From: CAG-791 sp963596015
Lineage (GTDB): Bacteria; Bacillota; Clostridia; Lachnospirales; Lachnospiraceae
Assembly (NCBI GenBank): GCA_963596015.1
Contig: CAVBJS010000075.1
Coordinates: 1-10,562 of the forward strand
DNA: 10,562 bases
Direction: 5' to 3'
Under the pieces are notes generated by a model. That model did not search any database. It saw only the letters and a list, made by a program, of their open reading frames with translations, and was not told the origin of the DNA. The translations under genes were made by a program, and so were the position numbers. Of this stretch, positions 6,303 to 10,562 are shown piece by piece. Positions within the stretch are counted from its first letter, which is position 1; every line of letters starts with the position of its first letter.

Positions 6303-7484
6303 ATGTTAGGAAAAATAAATATGGCAATCTTAGGATGTGGTAATATCGCCGGACTGATGGCGGAAACGATACAGAGCGTATCAGGGGTAAGAGCCTATGC
6401 TGTGGCCTCCCGGAGTCTTGATAAGGCAGTGAATTTTGCAAAACAGAACGGATTTAAGAAAGCGTACGGCTCCTACGAGGAGCTGCTGCAGGATGGCAAG
6501 GTGGATCTGGTCTATATCGCTACGCCACACTCGGAGCATTACGCCAATGCAAAGCTTTGTATTTCCTACGGAAAGCCGGTGCTGTGCGAAAAGGCCTTTA
6601 CCGTAAATACGGCCCAGGCAGAGGAACTTTTCCGCCTGGCAGAGGAGAAAAATGTATTTATCACAGAGGCTATGTGGATCCGCTACATGCCTATGTACAA
6701 GACCATTAAGGAAACTCTGGACAGCCGTGTGATCGGCGATCCGGTGATGCTGACCGCAAATCTGGGCTATAATATCCGCTGGGTGAAGCGGCTGATTGAC
6801 CCGGAGCTGGCGGGAGGTGCCCTTTTGGATGTGGGTGTTTATCCCCTGAATTTTGCCTGCATGATGTTCGGACATGATATATTGCGCATGGATGCTCACT
6901 GTACCTATACGGAGACGGGACTGGATGAGCAGGACAGCATTACTCTGATCTATAAGGACGGCAAGATGGCGGTACTGAATGCTTCCATGCTGGGGGTCAG
7001 CGACAGAATGGGTGTCATTCAGGGATCCAAGGGCTATATGGTCATCGAAAATATCAACAATTTCGATACGCTGACGATCTATGACAATGCCTATAACAAA
7101 TTGCGCAGCTATAAGAGGCCGAAGCAGAAGACCGGCTATGAGTATGAGGTAAAGGCATGCCTGAAAGCCTTGAAGGAAGGTTGGCTGGAGTGCCCGGAGA
7201 TGCCTCATGCAGAGACTCTGCGTATGATGCGGCTGATGGATGCGGTGCGCAGACGCATGGGTGTCATCTATCCTATGGAAAAGACGGCTGAGGAGGAAAA
7301 CCAGGCGGCACGATCCGAGGATGTGATTCCAAACGGACAGTCGGAAAATACCTATGATAGAAAGGCAGCAAATGAGAATGTGGGCATGGACGTGCCTTTA
7401 CAGGAAGCGGCAAAGGAACAAATTCCCGGACAGTTCAATGCTGCCGGTCAGAATCCTTTAGAAACCGCCCCCTGCAGCCTGTAA
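6303..7484 (+). CDS. Gfo/Idh/MocA-family oxidoreductase, dihydrodiol-dehydrogenase-like
   Basis: A 393-residue NAD(P)-dependent oxidoreductase. The Rossmann loop GCGNIAG lies at 11-17 and IATPHSEHY (72-80) follows. The catalytic EK motif is at 96-97, reading EKA instead of the usual EKP. GGALLDVGVYPL places Asp176 and Tyr180 where mammalian dimeric dihydrodiol dehydrogenase has its active-site residues. This points to a sugar or hydroxy/keto compound, but the substrate is not predictable. AAGGA (6289-6293) lies nine bases before ATG 6303. The catalytic fold ends near residue 325. The remaining roughly 68 residues are a low-complexity polar tail, absent from typical homologues, which stops just after a run of five C (7468-7472). 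Shifting by -1 at that run continues directly into the next ORF, so the gene may be frameshifted and the tail truncated. No pathway partner lies nearby. Confidence 0.9.
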   Translation: MLGKINMAILGCGNIAGLMAETIQSVSGVRAYAVASRSLDKAVNFAKQNGFKKAYGSYEELLQDGKVDLVYIATPHSEHYANAKLCISYGKPVLCEKAFTVNTAQAEELFRLAEEKNVFITEAMWIRYMPMYKTIKETLDSRVIGDPVMLTANLGYNIRWVKRLIDPELAGGALLDVGVYPLNFACMMFGHDILRMDAHCTYTETGLDEQDSITLIYKDGKMAVLNASMLGVSDRMGVIQGSKGYMVIENINNFDTLTIYDNAYNKLRSYKRPKQKTGYEYEVKACLKALKEGWLECPEMPHAETLRMMRLMDAVRRRMGVIYPMEKTAEEENQAARSEDVIPNGQSENTYDRKAANENVGMDVPLQEAAKEQIPGQFNAAGQNPLETAPCSL

Positions 7485-7486
7485 CG

Positions 7487-7813
7487 GTGGATGTTAGCGA
7501 CATCAAGTTAGAGGAAGGAGATTCTCCGATCATCCAGGCTACCCAGGAGGCATTGGAGGCAGCCAGCGTGGTATCGGCAGAGGCATTGGAAGCTGCTAAA
7601 GGAGAGACGGAAGCTGAACCGAAAGAAGCAGTTAAAGAAGCAGTTAAAGAAGGGCCGGAAGCCGAACTGAAAGAAGTGGCAAAAGAAGAGCCGGAAGCCG
7701 AACTGAAAGAAGCGGCAAAAGAAGAGCTGGAAGAAGAACTAAAAGAAGTGTCAAAAGACGAAATAAAAGTAGAGTCGAACTACGAAACGGAAGAGAATGT
7801 CGGCCATGAATAA
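7487..7813 (+). CDS. Glu/Lys-rich repeat ORF, possible -1 frame continuation of the oxidoreductase
   Basis: 108 codons from a GTG two bases behind the oxidoreductase stop, with no ribosome binding site. The product is almost only Glu, Lys, Ala, Val and Leu and ends in three 12-residue repeats of the type PEAELKEVAKEE, predicted as a highly charged long helix or coiled coil. No fold or family was recognised. The frame is open upstream to 7376. If one C is added to, or re-read at, the C5 run (7468-7472), the oxidoreductase tail runs straight into this frame. Both parts have the same Ala/Glu/Lys-rich composition: the tail has QEAAKEQ and this ORF repeats EAAKEE. I therefore think it is more likely the displaced C-terminus of the upstream gene than an independent protein. 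Its end overlaps the next gene by 17 bases. Confidence 0.5.
   Translation: MDVSDIKLEEGDSPIIQATQEALEAASVVSAEALEAAKGETEAEPKEAVKEAVKEGPEAELKEVAKEEPEAELKEAAKEELEEELKEVSKDEIKVESNYETEENVGHE
7655..7762 (+). repeat. Three in-frame 36-bp repeats
   Basis: Units at 7655-7690, 7691-7726 and 7727-7762. The first two differ at only a couple of bases; the third is more diverged. They encode 12-residue blocks of alternating acidic and basic residues. Shorter 12-bp repeats (GAAGCAGTTAAA, twice) stand just upstream around 7625-7648. Expansion by replication slippage is the likely origin. Confidence 0.8.
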
Positions 7814-7982
7814 TCAATGTGACGACTGCATGTATAATGAATACGACCAGGAGGACGAAAGCTACAGCTGCGGTCTTTCTCTGGACGAGGATGAGATGTA
7901 CCACTTTCTGACCCGCAGATCAAAGGGATGCCCTTACTATCGCAGCGGGGATGAGTATGCAGTGGTGAGACATCAGATGTGA
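7797..7982 (+). CDS. Small four-cysteine protein, DUF6472-like
   Basis: A 61-residue acidic protein with CDDC (8-11), Cys25 and CPYY (45-48). The cysteines suggest a small metal-binding fold, probably zinc. Function is unknown. From memory it resembles the DUF6472 type of short Clostridia proteins, which share the pattern CDxC...LDEDEMYxFL...CPYY. That assignment is recollection, not a search. ATG 7797 is given, but ATG 7806 is equally likely: GGAAGAG (7789-7795) lies 10 bases before 7806 and only one base before 7797. It overlaps the preceding Glu/Lys-rich ORF, which suggests co-translation with it. The family-like pattern and intact frame make it a real gene despite its size. Confidence 0.8.
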   Translation: MSAMNNQCDDCMYNEYDQEDESYSCGLSLDEDEMYHFLTRRSKGCPYYRSGDEYAVVRHQM

Positions 7983-8198
7983 GGATTGTCTATTGATGTG
8001 TTTCAGAAAAAGAGATTTCTCTGGCGTTAGACGAGAATGCAACGATTTCAACATTTGTACAGAAGTCAATCTCCGGGACATATTGGTTATCTGACATCTG
8101 CATGTAAATAAATTTCGAAAATAAAATCTGTGGTGTCGTTGCAATGCAGCTGCAAAGAATATAGGGATCATAGATTATAGGTGGGAGTAACAAGGATT

Positions 8199-9305
8199 AT
8201 GAAAAAAACAGTAGTAGTAGGCATGTCCGGAGGTGTGGATTCCTCTGTGGCGGCTTATTTGCTGAAGGAACAGGGCTATGATGTCATCGGCGCCACTATG
8301 CAGATCTGGCAGTCCGACGATGCCTGCTCCATCGAAAAAGAGGGAGGATGCTGTGGCCAGAGCGCGGTAGAGGATGCGCGCCGAGTGGCGGCAGTTTTGG
8401 ACATACCCTATTATGTCATGGATTTCAGAGATGTCTTCCGGGAAAAAGTGATGGACTATTTTACCGGGGAGTATTTACAGGGCAGAACCCCTAATCCCTG
8501 CATCGCCTGCAATCGGTATGTAAAGTGGGAAGCCCTCCTTCGCCGCAGCATGGAGATCGGCGCAGACTATATTGCCACAGGCCATTATGCCAGAATCGAA
8601 CAACTGTCCAATGGACGCTATGCCATCACCAATTCCGTGACGGCGGCCAAGGATCAGACCTATGCTCTTTATAACCTGACCCAGGGGCAGTTGGCCCATA
8701 CCCTGATGCCGGTGGGAGAATACCATAAAGAGGAAATCAGGGAAATAGCCAGAAAAGCAAACCTTCCCGTTTTTTCCAAGCCTGACAGCCAGGAAATCTG
8801 CTTTATCCCCGATGATGACTATGCCTCCTTCTTAGAAAGAGAGGCGGGAGAGGCGGTGCCGGGCCCCGGCCGTTTTGTGTGGAAGGACGGAACGGACTTA
8901 GGTCCCCATAAAGGCATTACCCACTATACCATCGGCCAGAGAAAAGGCTTGGGACTGGCCATGGGTCGTCCGGTCTTTGTGACCAAAATAGATCCTGAGA
9001 CAGATGAGGTGATCCTGGGAGACGGAGAGGACGTCTTCGGCCATACCCTGGTGTGCCAGCATTTGAACTTTATGTCCATCGCTCCGGAGGAATTCCCCGT
9101 AGGCAGCAGACGAAATGCAATGGGAAAGATCCGCTATTCCCATAAGGGGAGCAACTGCATATTAGAGAGGACCAAGGAAGATGAAATCCAGGCGTATTTC
9201 CCTGATAAAGTCCGCGCCATTACTCCCGGGCAGGCAGCTGTGTTTTACGATGGAGAGCATATTCTGTGCGGTGGGACGATCGCGCAGGAGGAGAACAACT
9301 TGTAG
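8199..9305 (+). CDS. mnmA: tRNA-specific 2-thiouridylase MnmA
   Basis: A 368-residue enzyme that adds sulfur to U34 of the tRNAs for Lys, Glu and Gln, using ATP and a persulfide relay. The N-terminal PP-loop GMSGGVDSS lies at 8-16. The catalytic cysteines are Cys101 in TPNPCIAC and Cys201 in DSQEICFIPD, corresponding to Cys102 and Cys199 of the E. coli enzyme. GHYAR (128-132) and THYTIGQRKG (241-250) are typical of the family. Three further cysteines (Cys43, Cys51, Cys52) lie in the segment after the PP-loop. ATG 8199 is preferred over GTG 8181: GGGAG (8183-8187) lies 11 bases upstream and the protein then begins MKKTVVVGMSGG. A 216-base gap without a clear promoter separates it from the previous gene. 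No cysteine desulfurase is in view. No clear terminator follows before the convergent neighbour. Confidence 0.97.
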   Translation: MKKTVVVGMSGGVDSSVAAYLLKEQGYDVIGATMQIWQSDDACSIEKEGGCCGQSAVEDARRVAAVLDIPYYVMDFRDVFREKVMDYFTGEYLQGRTPNPCIACNRYVKWEALLRRSMEIGADYIATGHYARIEQLSNGRYAITNSVTAAKDQTYALYNLTQGQLAHTLMPVGEYHKEEIREIARKANLPVFSKPDSQEICFIPDDDYASFLEREAGEAVPGPGRFVWKDGTDLGPHKGITHYTIGQRKGLGLAMGRPVFVTKIDPETDEVILGDGEDVFGHTLVCQHLNFMSIAPEEFPVGSRRNAMGKIRYSHKGSNCILERTKEDEIQAYFPDKVRAITPGQAAVFYDGEHILCGGTIAQEENNL

Positions 9306-9405
9306 AGGATTTTCATCAGAAAGATGCTGAGGAGATGCATTTTAAAACACTGCGGATGGAGTGAAGCATTTTAAGGAGACGGAGGAAGGCCGTGAGAGTA
9401 TAAGA

Positions 9406-10248
9406 CTAAAACTTATGCCACTCCGGCTTCCGTCCAACAAACGTCACATAGTACTCAAATCCGCATTCCCTCAAGGCGCTCTCCGCCCGGTCAAAATCTA
9501 AAGCGATGCGGTCCGGGGTATGGGCGTCGGATCCTACGGTTATCATCTCGCCGCCCATCTCCCGGTAACGCTTCAGAATATCCCGGCAGGGATTCAGATT
9601 CCTGCATCCCTTGGACAAAGGCGCTGTGTTTACTTCCAGCGCTTTTCCTTTTTCTATAAGGATCTGCAGCATGGGATCGATAAGGTCGGCAAAATCCTTG
9701 TAGTGGTAGTCGCCATCTTTGTTTTTGCCATAGCGCACGACGTAGTCCAGATGCCCGTAGCTGTCAAAACAGTCACATTGCTGCAGACAGGAAAGCGCGT
9801 AGGTAAAGTATTCCCGGTAGGCCTCTGTGTCGCTGCGTCCTTCATAAAACCGGGGATAGTAGGGATCCTGCCCATGGGGATTGGCCAGATGAGTGGAGCC
9901 GATGACGAAATCCAGCCGGGGATTTGCCGCCAGGAAATCCCGGTAAAAAGAATTCAGGTGCGGCTGCAGGCCTAATTCCACACCGAATCTTAAATCGATG
10001 CGAGAGCCAAAGCGCGCCTTCATTTCCTCAAATTCCTTCTGATAGGAAAGGATATCCAGATCAAAGTAACTGTAATCGGCAGGGGATATTTCCGGATTGG
10101 CCGCATAGGGAAAATCCTTGTCAAAATGTTCGGTAAAGCACATGGCCGTAAGACCGGCACAGATGGCAGCTTCGATCTGCTGCTCCATAGGGGTTTCGCT
10201 GTCTCCGGAATGATGGGAATGAAGATGACAGTCAGCTGATATAGGCAT
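9406..10248 (-). CDS. hisK: Histidinol-phosphatase, PHP/HisJ family
   Basis: A 280-residue PHP-domain metal-dependent phosphatase that should hydrolyse histidinol phosphate to histidinol in histidine synthesis. Metal ligands are in order: His8 and His10 (DCHLHS), Glu40-His41 (TEHFD), Glu91 (GVELG), His120 (GSTH), GHLD (165-168) and SDAH (240-243). All are present, and length fits the family. AAGGAG (minus strand, 10260-10255) lies six bases before the ATG. It is convergent with mnmA, 100 bases away, with no clear terminator between them. No other his gene is in the window, as is common for this family. The leader contains an 11-bp inverted repeat and a palindrome, so regulation is plausible. 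Some PHP paralogues act on other phosphoesters, so the substrate is inferred. Confidence 0.9.
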   Translation of the reverse strand: MPISADCHLHSHHSGDSETPMEQQIEAAICAGLTAMCFTEHFDKDFPYAANPEISPADYSYFDLDILSYQKEFEEMKARFGSRIDLRFGVELGLQPHLNSFYRDFLAANPRLDFVIGSTHLANPHGQDPYYPRFYEGRSDTEAYREYFTYALSCLQQCDCFDSYGHLDYVVRYGKNKDGDYHYKDFADLIDPMLQILIEKGKALEVNTAPLSKGCRNLNPCRDILKRYREMGGEMITVGSDAHTPDRIALDFDRAESALRECGFEYYVTFVGRKPEWHKF

Positions 10249-10266
10249 GGTTAACTCCTTTTTGGG

Positions 10267-10314
10267 TACTGTTCACCTAGTGCTTCGATGGAGGTGGATG
10301 GAGGGTGAACAGTA
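10267..10314 (-). promoter_or_regulatory. Inverted repeat in the hisK leader
   Basis: TACTGTTCACC (10267-10277) and GGTGAACAGTA (10304-10314) pair perfectly over 11 bp around a 26-base loop. The loop contains a short direct repeat of GATGGAGG. Read on the hisK strand, the hairpin ends six bases before the ribosome binding site and has no T-run. Read on the plus strand, TTTTTT (10316-10321) follows, so it could also end transcription coming from the left. It could be an attenuator, an operator or a terminator. Confidence 0.55.
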
Positions 10315-10346
10315 ACTTTTTTCACGAGGTGTATGTGTGGTGTTTT

Positions 10347-10362
10347 TGTTGCGATCACAACA
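10347..10362 (-). promoter_or_regulatory. 16-bp palindrome upstream of hisK, possible operator
   Basis: TGTTGCGATCACAACA is symmetrical in seven of eight base pairs around a central GATC. Such a site is the right size for a dimeric repressor. It lies about 100 bases upstream of the hisK start, near a loose promoter match on the minus strand (TTATTG, 17 bases, TATTAC). The regulator is unknown, and the site could instead serve a gene to the right of the window. Confidence 0.4.
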
Positions 10363-10435
10363 GGAGTGTAATATTATTTCTGTAGATTTACAATAATGTT
10401 TTGGTGGAAAAGTTCCGCTGAACTGTAGCCGACAG

Positions 10436-10562
10436 GTTGCTATGATGATTTAGCGAAGCCCGGCCATGCACCGGAGCGCGGCAGATGTCTCACACCATGC
10501 ACTTTGCACCGTTTTGCTTATGATCTGCCTCTCGCCTGCGGATGGCACGGCCCGAACTCGCA
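10436..10562 (-). repeat. Dispersed GC-rich repeat element, right copy (inverted)
   Basis: The reverse complement of 10458-10562 matches 11-114 at 98 of 105 aligned columns. In that orientation a spacer (10445-10458) and the first bases of another core unit (CATAGCAAC, 10436-10444) follow, as in the left copy. It thus has a full head, one core and the remnant of a second core. The window ends exactly at the head end, so the outer boundary cannot be judged. Confidence 0.85.

Noticed and set aside
6381..7208. 275-codon minus-strand ORF opposite the oxidoreductase
   Set aside because: It is long only because of codon bias on the coding strand, which has a full set of family motifs; the antisense product shows no domain.
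8011..8022. AGAGATTTCTCT hairpin
   Set aside because: The five-bp arms with a two-base gap cannot form a stable hairpin and nothing nearby gives it a role.
8139..8155. TTGCA...TGCAA with the palindrome TGCAGCTGCA upstream of mnmA as operator
   Set aside because: Short symmetrical words of this size arise by chance, and no promoter could be placed beside them.
9306..9405. Bidirectional terminator between mnmA and hisK
   Set aside because: Only four- and five-bp stems (for example ATAAG/CTTAT overlapping the hisK stop) and a repeated GCATTTTAA word are seen; none forms a convincing terminator.

Overview
The window looks like chromosomal DNA of a Clostridia bacterium, most likely a Lachnospiraceae member. 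This is inferred from gene content (YqeG-family HAD phosphatase, type II AroQ, NrdR, EF-P, a small CxxC...CPYY protein and a HisJ-type histidinol phosphatase), moderate GC content, AGGAG-type ribosome binding sites and a tRNA without encoded CCA. No phage, transposase, CRISPR or plasmid gene is visible.

Layout. Positions 11-190 hold a GC-rich repeat element whose 63-bp core is tandemly duplicated. It lies just upstream of nrdR, the repressor of ribonucleotide reductase genes. A short A/T-rich tandem repeat separates nrdR from a YqeG-like HAD phosphatase. Then comes a run of strong hairpins without T-tracts (1452-1581), followed by the shikimate-pathway genes aroE, aroK and aroQ, and efp, which ends in a clear rho-independent terminator. 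The 310-bp gap after efp carries three 14-bp tandem units and a promoter for a tRNA-Arg(CCG) gene. Next is a membrane-anchored protein with two SH3-like domains, then a Gfo/Idh/MocA oxidoreductase of the dihydrodiol-dehydrogenase type. Directly after it lies a Glu/Lys-rich ORF in the -1 frame and a small four-cysteine protein. The tRNA thiolase mnmA follows, then, convergently, a PHP-family histidinol phosphatase on the minus strand. The right edge (10436-10562) holds a second copy of the repeat element in inverted orientation, so the whole window is bracketed by an inverted repeat about 105 bp long.

How the genes fit together. AroQ (step 3), AroE (step 4) and AroK (step 5) give three consecutive reactions of the shikimate pathway, from dehydroquinate to shikimate 3-phosphate. 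EF-P, tRNA-Arg(CCG) and MnmA belong to translation. HisK belongs to histidine synthesis but has no his genes beside it here. The coding content is mostly housekeeping. The least explained features are the flanking repeat family, the hairpin run before aroE, the probable frameshift at the end of the oxidoreductase and the operator-like structures upstream of hisK. I see no convincing new multi-gene system.
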